From Bacteroidia bacterium (lineage in GTDB: Bacteria > Bacteroidota > Bacteroidia > Flavobacteriales > Flavobacteriaceae), in the NCBI GenBank assembly GCA_030428705.1, contig JAUIDI010000001.1:620001-684000 (forward strand): a stretch of DNA of 64,000 nucleotides, given 5' to 3'. The position numbers were made by a program, and so were the translations under genes. The first letter of the stretch is position 1. The number at the start of each line of letters is the position of its first letter. The notes below the pieces were generated by a model that saw nothing but the letters and a program-made list of their open reading frames with translations, did no database searches and was not told the DNA's origin. Positions 1 through 8,705 of this stretch are shown here, piece by piece.

Positions 1-2
1 CT

Positions 3-287
3 GTAGGGAGTTATGTCTACAAGGGAGAAGAATTGGTTTTCTATAGTGATAGAAATAAGTTCAGAATACCTGATTATTATCGTCTCGATGTTAGCTTCAA
101 TGTTGAGGGAAACCATAGGATCAAGAAGTTCGCACATAGTTTTTGGAATATTTCAATCTACAATTTGTTGGGGAGAAATAATCCTTACTCGGTATTTTTC
201 GTAACGGAAAACGGACAGGTAAAAGCATATAAAAGCTCTATATTTTCGGTTCCCATTCCCACGATAACGTATAATTTCAAATTTTAG
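3..287 (+). CDS. TonB-dependent receptor, C-terminal end (partial)
   Basis: The reading frame is open from the window edge and stops at a TAG at 285-287, so only about 94 C-terminal residues are present. They show alternating beta-strand patterns (YYRLDVSFNVE, WNISIYNLLGRNNPYSVFF) and end in an aromatic residue (NFKF), which is typical of the last strands of an outer-membrane TonB-dependent receptor. In this family the barrel imports a bulky ligand using TonB energy. The DUF4249 gene starts two bases after the stop, an arrangement seen repeatedly in Bacteroidota. The ligand cannot be told from this fragment. Confidence 0.8.
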   Translation, partial: VGSYVYKGEELVFYSDRNKFRIPDYYRLDVSFNVEGNHRIKKFAHSFWNISIYNLLGRNNPYSVFFVTENGQVKAYKSSIFSVPIPTITYNFKF

Positions 288-289
288 AA

Positions 290-1480
290 ATGCATCGATC
301 ACTGCCTATTACACTGAAAAGGATGAGTCGAATCGCGATAACTATCGCGATTGGCACTTTGGTGAAGATGTGCGTTGAGCCTTTCGAAGTAGAAACGCAA
401 GATTTCGAGAAAGCATTGGTCGTAGATGCCACGATAACCGACGAACTGAAACGGCAACAGATTTTATTGAGCCGAACCTTTTTGTTGAAAGAGTTCGATC
501 CTGTTGCAGAAGAAAATGCCATGGTCAAGATTATCGACGATCTTCAGAACGAATACCTTTTTCAGGAAGTGGAGCCTGGAAGATACGAATCGGTCGATGT
601 ATTCGGTGCCGAAAGCAATAGAGGTTATCAACTAATAATCACACTTCAAAACGGGAATTCTTATAGCTCTGAATTAGAGAGGTTATCGTCAACAAACCTT
701 ATTGATAGTTTATCGGTAACAAGGACAAAAAATGAAAATGATGAAGAAGGTATATCGATATCCGTGATGTTTGGTTCTTCGACCGACCCACTATATTACA
801 GATATGAATATGAAGAAGCGTATAAAATAATCGCCCCACAATGGAAAGGAGAGCGATTGATATTTTCAAGTTCGGGAGAGGCTTTTATATTTCCCATTGA
901 AAGAGAAGAACGCGTGTGCTATGCAGAAGCAGTTTCAAGCGGTATAATTCTGGGCAGTTCATTTGGACCGACCGGAGACCCCAAAAACAGCTTTGAAGTC
1001 CGGTTCATCGATCGGAACAATACGATAATATCGCATCGCTATAGTATTCTCGTCAAGCAATTTGAGATATCAAAGCAGGCTTACGACTACCTTGAACTGC
1101 TCAAGAGGTTTTCGGGTCAGGGCAATCTACTTTCGCAGACCCAACCCGGTTTTTTTGACAGTAATGTCCATTTCGACGGTGAGGGAGATCAGCGGGTCTT
1201 AGGCTTTTTTGATATTTCTGCGGTTTCTACCCGAAGAATATTTTTGGACTATATCGATTATTTTCCCGATGAGGAACTGCCGCCCTACGTAGATGAAGAT
1301 TGCTCGCCTTATGTCGCTGGCCCTGGCACCAATCCTACTTTATCCTATTTGCTAAACAACAATCTTGTTAGATATTATTCAACGGACCCTCTTTCAGGGA
1401 ATATTTCGGTTGTACCAAGAATTTGCGCCGATTGCACGCTCTTGGGAGATACGGAGGTGCCAGAATTTTGGGAAGAATGA
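290..1480 (+). CDS. DUF4249 family lipoprotein
   Basis: This 396-residue protein has a hydrophobic N-terminus ending in a cysteine (C28) followed by VEPFEVE; a Cys-(V/I)-EPF start is typical of DUF4249 proteins. The lipobox (LVKMC) is weak but the cysteine position fits a lipoprotein, probably facing the cell surface or periplasm. The body carries the expected early beta-rich part (LVVDATITDELKRQQILLSRT) with no enzyme motif. It starts two bases after the receptor gene and its stop overlaps the next start (ATGA at 1477-1480), so the three are co-translated. An in-frame ATG at 323 would give a shorter signal sequence and cannot be excluded. Known role of the family: accessory partner of TonB receptors, function unresolved. 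Confidence 0.85.
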   Translation: MHRSLPITLKRMSRIAITIAIGTLVKMCVEPFEVETQDFEKALVVDATITDELKRQQILLSRTFLLKEFDPVAEENAMVKIIDDLQNEYLFQEVEPGRYESVDVFGAESNRGYQLIITLQNGNSYSSELERLSSTNLIDSLSVTRTKNENDEEGISISVMFGSSTDPLYYRYEYEEAYKIIAPQWKGERLIFSSSGEAFIFPIEREERVCYAEAVSSGIILGSSFGPTGDPKNSFEVRFIDRNNTIISHRYSILVKQFEISKQAYDYLELLKRFSGQGNLLSQTQPGFFDSNVHFDGEGDQRVLGFFDISAVSTRRIFLDYIDYFPDEELPPYVDEDCSPYVAGPGTNPTLSYLLNNNLVRYYSTDPLSGNISVVPRICADCTLLGDTEVPEFWEE

Positions 1481-3258
1481 ATGAACTTAAGATAAGATCA
1501 AAATATTTTTTGGCCCTTTGGTTGATGGCCTTGGTTTGTACTGTACATGGGCAAACAGCTATGCATGAAACTGAAAAGGCGAATATTTTAAAGGCTATTC
1601 CCAAAGAAGATGTTTTCATTCATCAAAATGCTTCTACACTTTTTGTAGGTGAAAGACTATTTTATAAGATGTATTGTTTGGATCAGGAAACGGATCTTTT
1701 GAGTGCTATCAGTAAGATTGGGTATGTAGAGCTGGTAGGGGCTGATAAGCGTTCAATATTCATGCATAAGGTTAGATTAGTGAATGGCACAGGCGAAGGA
1801 GATTTCTTCATCCCAGCAAATGTTCCTACTGGTAACTATAAACTTTTGGGATATACCAGATGGATGAAAAACAACCCTGTAAATAGATACTACATTAGTG
1901 ATGTCAATATTATTAATTTATATCTGACCGATGAGAATTCTCTTGAAACCGAATTGGATTCGACAAGCAGCGTCCAAGCTTCTTTAAGAGGAAAACGGAC
2001 AAATATGCTGATGCAAGAAAATCATAATGAGGCGGCACTTGAAATTACCTTGAACAAAGAAAAATATGGAAAGCGTGAAAAAGTTGTTATAAACCTGGAG
2101 GCCCTGTTAGAAGATTCAGGATATGGCAGTTACTCTATATCTGTAAAGAGAAAAGACACGATAGTAGATTCAAATGCTTCTGATACTGCTTACCATAAAA
2201 AAATCACCAAGACAAGGCCAAGTACAAGCGATTTTTTGTTCCTGCCCGAATTGCGGGGCGAATTGCTTGCAGGGCAAATTGTGGCAAAAAACCAAATGAG
2301 TTCATTGGCAAACAGAAAAATAGGGTTTTCGATACCAGGAAATAATTTTATTTTCAAAATGGCCAATACCAACGAAAAAGGAGAGTTTTATTTCAATTTA
2401 GACAGCGACTACGAGAATACGGTAGCCTATATACAGGTATTTGGAAATGAAAAAGATGCGTTTCAAATTGAACTTCAAGAAAATTCGATTGCTTATGATA
2501 ATCTGGAATTCAATAGATTACGAATTTCAAAAACGAACAGGGAATCGATTCTACAGCGGAGTATTCATGCCCAAATTGAAAATGCCTATTTCGATGCAAA
2601 AGATGATTCATTGGTACCCGTGATCAAAGACATTCCCTTTTATAAAAAGTTCGCAACTATTTACAATTTAGATGATTACACTAGATTTCCATCGATTGAG
2701 GAAACCTTCTTGGAAATTATTGAGAATGCTTGGATAGACAAGAATGGCGATAATGACATTTCGTTCAAAGTCAGAGGGGATGAATATTTTACCGATTCTA
2801 ATTTCCAACCATTGGTCATTGTAGATGGTATTATGTTGCAAAATCATGCAGATTTGCTCAATATGGGTGCCGAAATGGTAAAAACTATCGGTATTTCAAG
2901 AAACGACTATGAGTTTGCTCTACAAATGTTTCGAGGTATCATATTTATAGAGACATTCGAGGGGAACAGCGAAAAATTGTTCGATAGGGACTTCATTGGA
3001 AAAATTGATTTGAATCCGCCACTCCGTGACAAAAGGTATTTTCGACCAAAATATAGGTCAAATACCGAAATGGCAATCAACAGGGTACCGGACTATAGAT
3101 ACCAACTACTTTGGCTGCCAGAACTAATACTTCGTGAAGGTGAAGAAACCATTGAATTTTTCACTTCGGATATTACAGGTGGTTTTGAGGTCATATTAAG
3201 GGGGTTTACCTCAAAGGGTACACCGGTTACCATAAGCAGGGCATTTCAAGTTGAATAA
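1477..3258 (+). CDS. secreted MG2/plug-like protein of a TonB receptor locus
   Basis: The chosen ATG overlaps the upstream stop (ATGA) and begins a clear signal peptide (LALWLMALVCTVHGQ, cleavage near residue 24); the open frame runs further upstream but without a signal. The mature protein (593 residues in total) has an MG2-like beta domain near the start (STLFVGERLFYKMYCLD, IPANVPTGNYKLLGYTRW), which in this group recurs in large secreted proteins linked to TonB receptors. Around residues 440-500 the sequence LVIVDGIMLQNHADLLNMG followed by FRGIIFIET resembles a TonB plug domain without a barrel. I infer a periplasmic or surface accessory protein working with the receptor. A specific substrate is not evident. 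Confidence 0.75.
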   Translation: MNELKIRSKYFLALWLMALVCTVHGQTAMHETEKANILKAIPKEDVFIHQNASTLFVGERLFYKMYCLDQETDLLSAISKIGYVELVGADKRSIFMHKVRLVNGTGEGDFFIPANVPTGNYKLLGYTRWMKNNPVNRYYISDVNIINLYLTDENSLETELDSTSSVQASLRGKRTNMLMQENHNEAALEITLNKEKYGKREKVVINLEALLEDSGYGSYSISVKRKDTIVDSNASDTAYHKKITKTRPSTSDFLFLPELRGELLAGQIVAKNQMSSLANRKIGFSIPGNNFIFKMANTNEKGEFYFNLDSDYENTVAYIQVFGNEKDAFQIELQENSIAYDNLEFNRLRISKTNRESILQRSIHAQIENAYFDAKDDSLVPVIKDIPFYKKFATIYNLDDYTRFPSIEETFLEIIENAWIDKNGDNDISFKVRGDEYFTDSNFQPLVIVDGIMLQNHADLLNMGAEMVKTIGISRNDYEFALQMFRGIIFIETFEGNSEKLFDRDFIGKIDLNPPLRDKRYFRPKYRSNTEMAINRVPDYRYQLLWLPELILREGEETIEFFTSDITGGFEVILRGFTSKGTPVTISRAFQVE

Positions 3259-3263
3259 TCCAT

Positions 3264-3282
3264 AATTCCTCGGGAATTTTTT
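3264..3282 (+). terminator. intrinsic terminator of the TonB/DUF4249 operon
   Basis: A six-base stem (AATTCC / GGAATT, loop TCG) lies six bases after the stop codon and runs into TTTTTT. The stem is short and only part GC, so termination may be incomplete. Confidence 0.5.
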
Positions 3283-3343
3283 AAACAATATTCCTAAGCT
3301 TAAGATCTTTACTTACATTTAAGCTTACAGAACACTAACTATA

Positions 3344-4879
3344 ATGCTCACAAAAGTTTACGGAAGCGCCGTTTTTGGTGTTGAAGCCACAACTATTATC
3401 GTCGAGGTGAATGTGGATACCGGGGTCGGCTATCATTTGGTGGGTTTGCCCGATAACGCCATAAAAGAAAGCAATTACAGAATCGCGGCTGCCCTTTTGA
3501 ACAACGGGTATCGAATTCCCGGTAAGAAAATCACATTGAATCTTGCACCGGCCGATTTAAGAAAAGAAGGATCCGCTTACGACCTAACGCTAGCCTTGGG
3601 GATTTTAGCAGCTTCAGGACAGATACAATCCGAGAACATCGAGAAGTACATCATTATGGGCGAGCTTTCGTTGGACGGAAGCTTGCAACCCATCAAAGGA
3701 GCCCTTCCGATTGCCATTAGGGCGAAAGAAGAAGGTTTTAAGGGGTTCATTCTTCCCAAGGAAAATGCCATGGAAGCGGCGATTGTCGACGGACTTGAGG
3801 TCTATGGAGTCGAAAACATAGCTGAAGTGATTTCCTTTTTCGACAAAGGAGAACCTTTGGAACTTACCGAAGTTGATATCGAAAAGGAGTTTTACAAAAA
3901 CCTTGATTTCCCTGAATTTGATTTTTCCGATGTCAAAGGTCAGGAAAGTATAAAACGTTGTATGGAAATTGCGGCCGCAGGCGGGCACAACATCATTCTT
4001 ATCGGCCCGCCTGGGGCGGGCAAGACCATGCTGGCAAAACGTTTGCCTTCCATTTTACCGCCGATGACCATGCAGGAAGCATTGGAAACCACCAAGATCC
4101 ATAGTGTGGTAGGAAAAATAAAGAATATGGGGCTTATGACCCAAAGGCCTTTTAGAAGCCCGCACCATACGATTTCAGATGTCGCTTTGGTCGGCGGTGG
4201 CGCCTATCCCCAACCGGGGGAGATTTCACTTTCGCATAATGGAGTATTGTTTTTGGACGAACTTCCCGAGTTCAAACGCGGGGTGCTCGAAGTGATGCGC
4301 CAACCTTTGGAAGACCGCGAAGTTACCATTTCGAGGGCCCGTTTTACGGTTACCTATCCCAGTAGTTTTATGTTGGTGACGAGTATGAATCCCAGTCCAG
4401 GTGGCTATTTTAACGACCCCGATGCCCCGGTAACTTCTTCCCCGGCCGAGATGCAACGGTATCTGAGCAAGATTTCGGGGCCTTTGTTGGATCGCATCGA
4501 CATACATATCGAGGTAACCCCCGTACCTTTTGAAAAACTCGCGGAAGACAGAAAAGGCGAACCCAGTACCGAAATCAGAAAACGGGTGAGTGCTGCAAGG
4601 GTCATACAGAGTGAACGCTTTGGCGAACTGGAGAATGTGCATTACAACGCCCAGATGAATACCAAACAGATACGGGAATATTGCAGATTGGACGAAGCCT
4701 CCAAAACAATGCTAAAAAACGCCATGGAACGCTTAAACCTTTCGGCCCGGGCCTATGACCGTATTTTAAAAGTGGCCCGTACTATCGCCGATTTGGAAAA
4801 TTCCGATGCGGTCAAGGGTAATCATATCGGTGAGGCCATTCAGTATCGCAGTCTGGATCGCGAGGGGTGGTTAGGGTAA
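3344..4879 (+). CDS. comM: YifB/ComM family Mg-chelatase-like AAA+ ATPase
   Basis: This 511-residue protein has full family length. An N-terminal ChlI-like domain (residues 1-170, with GLPDNAIKES) precedes a AAA+ core with Walker A GPPGAGKT near residue 221, the Mg-chelatase signature SPHHTISDVALVGGG, Walker B with LDELPEF near residue 304, and a C-terminal helical domain (LNLSARAYDRILKVARTIADLE). ComM of Haemophilus and Vibrio is a hexameric helicase that drives branch migration during natural transformation, so a role in integrating single-stranded DNA is likely but not shown here. It is a single-gene unit with a -7-like TACATTTA at 3314-3321. Nothing is missing. Confidence 0.93.
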   Translation: MLTKVYGSAVFGVEATTIIVEVNVDTGVGYHLVGLPDNAIKESNYRIAAALLNNGYRIPGKKITLNLAPADLRKEGSAYDLTLALGILAASGQIQSENIEKYIIMGELSLDGSLQPIKGALPIAIRAKEEGFKGFILPKENAMEAAIVDGLEVYGVENIAEVISFFDKGEPLELTEVDIEKEFYKNLDFPEFDFSDVKGQESIKRCMEIAAAGGHNIILIGPPGAGKTMLAKRLPSILPPMTMQEALETTKIHSVVGKIKNMGLMTQRPFRSPHHTISDVALVGGGAYPQPGEISLSHNGVLFLDELPEFKRGVLEVMRQPLEDREVTISRARFTVTYPSSFMLVTSMNPSPGGYFNDPDAPVTSSPAEMQRYLSKISGPLLDRIDIHIEVTPVPFEKLAEDRKGEPSTEIRKRVSAARVIQSERFGELENVHYNAQMNTKQIREYCRLDEASKTMLKNAMERLNLSARAYDRILKVARTIADLENSDAVKGNHIGEAIQYRSLDREGWLG

Positions 4880-4985
4880 TTTAAGGTACAAAATAAAAAG
4901 TAGTAAGTGTAAAGTACCGGTTCGCAAATCAAACGGTTTTAAAGATTTTATAGGTTTCCTCGATATTTACTAAATTGTAAGTGCA

Positions 4986-6461
4986 ATGGCCGATAAATCA
5001 AATATTTATACAATTTATGCTTCTGCGGACGAGAAGTTGGTATTTCAGCTTTTACATCGTCTGAAATCACTTGAAAAGCGCTACAATATTATTATTTGGG
5101 ATAACGACTCCATTCATGAAGGACAAGTTTGGAAGTCGAGTGATGGGGGGCGTTTGGCTGGGACCGACTTGTTCATTCTACTGCTTAGCAAAGCCTTCAT
5201 GTATTCCGAGTTTGTGCAACAGCTTGAATTCAAACAGGTGATAGACCGATACAAAGCCGGGGCATCGAAAATTGTTCCCATTATCCTTGATGACTGTCCA
5301 TGGGATACCAATTTCGAGTCCGATGACTATAATTTCAGTTTTAAGGAATTACACGTCTTACCTGAAGGCGGAAAACCGTTGGAAAATTGGGGAGCATCGG
5401 AGGAGGCCCTCAAGATTGTCATGCCGAAGGTAGAAGCGGCCATCTCAGCCATTGCTGAAACCGTTGAAGAAAAAAAATCACCTCAAGAACGGGTAAAAGA
5501 AATATCGGATAGTCCTTTGGAAGATCAGTTGGCCATGGATTTTGAAAAGGAAGTGGAAGCCAAAAGATTGCTCGAGGAGCAGCGTATCCGTGATGTAAAG
5601 GTTAGGAAGGAAGCAGCGGAAAATAAATTAAAACAGGAAGCCGAAGCGGGCCGAAAAGTGGCCGAACAGCAAAGATTACAACGGGAGGCGGAAGCGGCGA
5701 AAAAAACTGAGGAAGAAAAAAGGTTAAAACAAGAAATCGAGGCCCAACGCATCGCGACCGAAGAACGGTTGAAAAAAGAAGCGGAAAATCAAAAAAGAAT
5801 AGAGGAGGAGCAAAGGAGTGATTTTGAGCATGATGCCATCAAAAATCCTATAGAAGATAATAGGGGAGAATTGGCAGAAGAAAACCGGATCCCGAGCAAG
5901 CGAATTTTCATCGGCTTGTTAATTGCTGCAATTGGTATTGCGGCAATCCTATTTTTTTCAAAATCTGGTAATGATCTAAAAGAAGAGACCCCGACCGGAG
6001 TAGTATCCGATACCGTAGTCACCCAAGATTCTGTTGGTTCGACATCCTCCGAAACGATTGTCTCCGATGATGAAGATTCTACTTCTAAATTGGCTATTGG
6101 GGATTCGTATGATGATGGAATCGTGTTCGAAATTGCCCCTTCTGGAAAAACGGGTAAAATAGCGCATCAAGAAGATGCCGGCCCGATGCCATGGCAAGAT
6201 GCAATGATAATCCATGATCAGCTTGGGCACGGGTGGCGGTTGCCCACTTTAGAAGAATTGCGAACGATGTACCGTACTATCGGACCAGGGGAGGACAACA
6301 TCGGAGAATTCGCCGATGGACTTTATTGGAGCGCCACGGATTATGATGAATACCAAGCCCGCTTGTTACGGTTTCGTGATGGCAATACCTCATACCATTA
6401 TAATAAAGCGGTAGAGAGCCGAAGATTTTTGGTCAGGGCCGTTCGGGATTTTAGCCGATAG
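4986..6461 (+). CDS. TIR domain - coiled coil - TM helix - DUF1566 (Lcl C-terminal-like) membrane protein
   Basis: Four parts are visible in 491 residues. Residues 5-155 look like a bacterial TIR domain: YTIYASADEKLVFQLLHRL, WDNDSIHEGQVW, LFILLLSKAFMYSEF, then E81 at the position of the catalytic NADase glutamate, and KIVPIILDDCPW. Residues 180-280 are a highly charged Glu/Lys/Arg/Ala coiled coil. Residues 306-324 are one hydrophobic helix preceded by Lys-Arg, so the N-terminus should be cytoplasmic. After a Ser/Thr/Asp-rich linker, residues 370-488 match DUF1566/Lcl_C (MPWQDAMIIHDQLGHGWRLP, LYWSATDYD, FLVRAVRDFS). The gene has its own promoter space after comM and no operon partner. TIR domains in bacteria act as NAD-consuming effectors or scaffolds; the outward-facing lectin-like domain suggests a sensor. 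Function is inferred; the first aromatic/Ser positions of the TIR fold are less typical. Confidence 0.8.
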   Translation: MADKSNIYTIYASADEKLVFQLLHRLKSLEKRYNIIIWDNDSIHEGQVWKSSDGGRLAGTDLFILLLSKAFMYSEFVQQLEFKQVIDRYKAGASKIVPIILDDCPWDTNFESDDYNFSFKELHVLPEGGKPLENWGASEEALKIVMPKVEAAISAIAETVEEKKSPQERVKEISDSPLEDQLAMDFEKEVEAKRLLEEQRIRDVKVRKEAAENKLKQEAEAGRKVAEQQRLQREAEAAKKTEEEKRLKQEIEAQRIATEERLKKEAENQKRIEEEQRSDFEHDAIKNPIEDNRGELAEENRIPSKRIFIGLLIAAIGIAAILFFSKSGNDLKEETPTGVVSDTVVTQDSVGSTSSETIVSDDEDSTSKLAIGDSYDDGIVFEIAPSGKTGKIAHQEDAGPMPWQDAMIIHDQLGHGWRLPTLEELRTMYRTIGPGEDNIGEFADGLYWSATDYDEYQARLLRFRDGNTSYHYNKAVESRRFLVRAVRDFSR

Positions 6462-6472
6462 TATAGTGGCGT

Positions 6473-7900
6473 TTAGTTGAAAGCTTTTATCAAATAGTAG
6501 GTAAAGGCAATGATTTCCTTATAATTCTCCTTATTGATTTTTTCATCGATACCATGAAATCCTGTCATATTACCTTCATTGATCCGCAAGGGATAAAATC
6601 GATAGACATCATCCGAAATCCCATAAAAATATCTGGCATCGGTACCACCGCCCACTAGCCCCGGTACTACAATGGCATCCGGGAAAACAGATCGTATGGT
6701 CATTTCGAGATTTTTGAAGTTTTCAGAGTCGATACTTGAAACGGGCGAGGGATTGGTCAAAAAACCAACAGGTTCCACACGGATTTTATCGCTAATCGTA
6801 CTTTCAATATGATGTTGTACCGATTCAATGGTCTCCCCGGGCAAGATTCTAAAATTTATGGTCGCTTCGGCCACCGTGGGAATAACGTTGTTCTTTACTC
6901 CGCCTTCCACTATGGTCGGTGCCGTTGTCGTATGGGCATTTAATGCTTCTAAAATAGGCGTTTTCAACAACCAAGGGTTGGCAAAGGCCAACCTTTTGAA
7001 AAATGGCAGTTCGGCACCCAAATATTCGAACTGATAGTTGATCGGTTCCACCAGTTTGTAGGGTAATTGGTTGCTCTCAAGATCTACGATCGCCTGCGCC
7101 AACATGCCGATGGTGTTTTCACGGGGAGGTTGTGAACTATGCCCTCCGGTAGTCTCCACAATCAGCCGGAAAGAGGCAAATCCTTTTTCGGCCAAATTGA
7201 CCATGGCCACGGGTTCATCGATACCCGGCACTAGACCCTCCGCAAGAAAACCTCCCTCATCCAGGGTCATGGCGGCCTTGACTCCTTTTTTCTCAAGGTA
7301 TTCAGCTATTTGACCGGCACCGTTTTTACCTCCGACCTCTTCGTCATGGCCAAATGCAAGATAAATTGTTCGGGACGGGACAAAAGATTCGCTCAATAGT
7401 CTTTCGACCGATTCCATTACGCCCATCAAGGAGCTTTTATCGTCCATGGTTCCGCGACCGACAATATCCGTCGCGGTTATTTTTCCGGTAAACGGACCTG
7501 CTTCCCAATCCTTCAGAGTTGGTTCATCCACAGGAACCACGTCTTGATGCGACATCAAAATAATCGGTTTTTTATTGGAATCCGTTCCTTCCCATTTGTA
7601 GAGTAAACTATATCCGCTGATTTTTTCCAAAGAAAGGGATGCATGGGTCAATGGGAATGTCTCGACCAAAAAATCATGAAAACCGTTAAATGCCGTTGAA
7701 TCGGGTATGGCATCTTCGCTGTAGGAAATCGTTTTGAACTGAACTGATTTGGACAGGTTTTGCAAAACCTTATCCTGAATATCAAGTTTTTCAAGAGGTT
7801 CCGGTGCTACTTGCTTGGATGTTAGCGTAAGCGTATTGAATACGAGAACAACGGCCAATACTGCAAAAATGGCCAATATAGTATAGATGATTTTTTTCAT
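6473..7900 (-). CDS. M20 family metallopeptidase (PM20D1/carboxypeptidase-S-like)
   Basis: This 475-residue protein begins with an uncleaved-looking hydrophobic segment (residues 3-22), so it is anchored in the inner membrane or exported. The two-zinc site of M20 enzymes is intact: H118 in SHQDVVPV, D153 in GTMDDKSS, E187/E188 in GHDEEVGG, and a C-terminal GGGTDARYF. The dimerisation domain lies in the middle (GGHSSQPP). The long N-terminal extension and EKGFASFRL region resemble PM20D1 and yeast carboxypeptidase S, which cleave or form N-acyl amino acids and dipeptides. It converges on the TIR gene with only 11 bases between the stop codons. Physiological substrate unknown. Confidence 0.88.
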   Translation of the reverse strand: MKKIIYTILAIFAVLAVVLVFNTLTLTSKQVAPEPLEKLDIQDKVLQNLSKSVQFKTISYSEDAIPDSTAFNGFHDFLVETFPLTHASLSLEKISGYSLLYKWEGTDSNKKPIILMSHQDVVPVDEPTLKDWEAGPFTGKITATDIVGRGTMDDKSSLMGVMESVERLLSESFVPSRTIYLAFGHDEEVGGKNGAGQIAEYLEKKGVKAAMTLDEGGFLAEGLVPGIDEPVAMVNLAEKGFASFRLIVETTGGHSSQPPRENTIGMLAQAIVDLESNQLPYKLVEPINYQFEYLGAELPFFKRLAFANPWLLKTPILEALNAHTTTAPTIVEGGVKNNVIPTVAEATINFRILPGETIESVQHHIESTISDKIRVEPVGFLTNPSPVSSIDSENFKNLEMTIRSVFPDAIVVPGLVGGGTDARYFYGISDDVYRFYPLRINEGNMTGFHGIDEKINKENYKEIIAFTYYLIKAFN

Positions 7901-8072
7901 TTCGGTAATGGATAATGACTTAGTTCGGTGTTGACTGTAAAATGAACGATTTGTGGCAACGTTTCAATTTCAATCGCCACAATGTACACAAATTATTTTG
8001 TGAACTAGGGGTTCAAGGGGTTTATACCGACCGAAACTACCCTGTCATTATTAAGAACCCACTCAGGTTTGT

Positions 8073-8705
8073 TTATAAACGTTCCAGCTCTTGCAACTTT
8101 GTCAAAGCTTCCGATTTTGAGTTGACATCCAGCTTCAGATAGATATTCTGAACATGAAAGTTAACGGCGCTGGCCGTAACGAATAATTTTTCGGCGATGG
8201 TCTTATAAGTGGCCCCTTGGCATAGATAATCGATAACCTGATTTTCCCTTTCCGAAAAAAAATGACGTGATTTTCTCTGAAACTTCGCGATTATTTTCCT
8301 TGCAATATCATTGCTGATCGTAGCTCCTTCTATTTTTATCGAATCCAGTGCATTGAAAAGACTTCTTTCACTTATGGGTTTGGTGATAAACCCATTGGCG
8401 CCATTTTTGAATGTTTTCTTGACCAGTTCAAACCCATTGTTCGTACTCATCATTATGACTTTTACTTCGGAATCTTTTTTTCTAAAAAGTTTGATTGCCT
8501 CGATTCCGGAAACATCAGGAAGTGTTAGTTCACAAAAAATAACGTCCGGGAATGTTCGTTCATAATCATATAAGGCCTCGTGAGCTGTCGTATAAATAGC
8601 TATTAACGAATACTCTAAATAGCTTTCAAAGTAATTTCTATAGATTTCGTGTAGTTTTCGATCATTATCGATTACGATAAATTTCAGTGGGGTATTATGG
8701 TTCAT
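8073..8705 (-). CDS. LuxR-type response regulator with Glu in place of the phospho-acceptor Asp
   Basis: The ATG at 8705 starts right before the receiver (LKFIVIDND), whereas the open frame upstream codes for unrelated sequence. The receiver has the acidic pair (IDND), a Ser/Thr switch (MMSTNN) and the conserved Lys-Pro (TKPIS), but the acceptor position reads DVIFCELTLPD, so E59 (codon GAA) stands where Asp is expected. A LuxR/FixJ-type helix-turn-helix follows (FSERENQVIDYLCQGATYKTIAEKL). No histidine kinase lies nearby. Glu can mimic aspartyl phosphate, so the protein may be constitutively active or regulated in another way. It is preceded by about 550 bases without a clear gene. Confidence 0.88.
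   Translation of the reverse strand: MNHNTPLKFIVIDNDRKLHEIYRNYFESYLEYSLIAIYTTAHEALYDYERTFPDVIFCELTLPDVSGIEAIKLFRKKDSEVKVIMMSTNNGFELVKKTFKNGANGFITKPISERSLFNALDSIKIEGATISNDIARKIIAKFQRKSRHFFSERENQVIDYLCQGATYKTIAEKLFVTASAVNFHVQNIYLKLDVNSKSEALTKLQELERL

Noticed and set aside
7987-8002. Dyad CACAAA-TTAT-TTTGTG between the response regulator and the M20 peptidase gene
   Set aside because: AT-rich and short; no promoter box or T run beside it, so likely chance.
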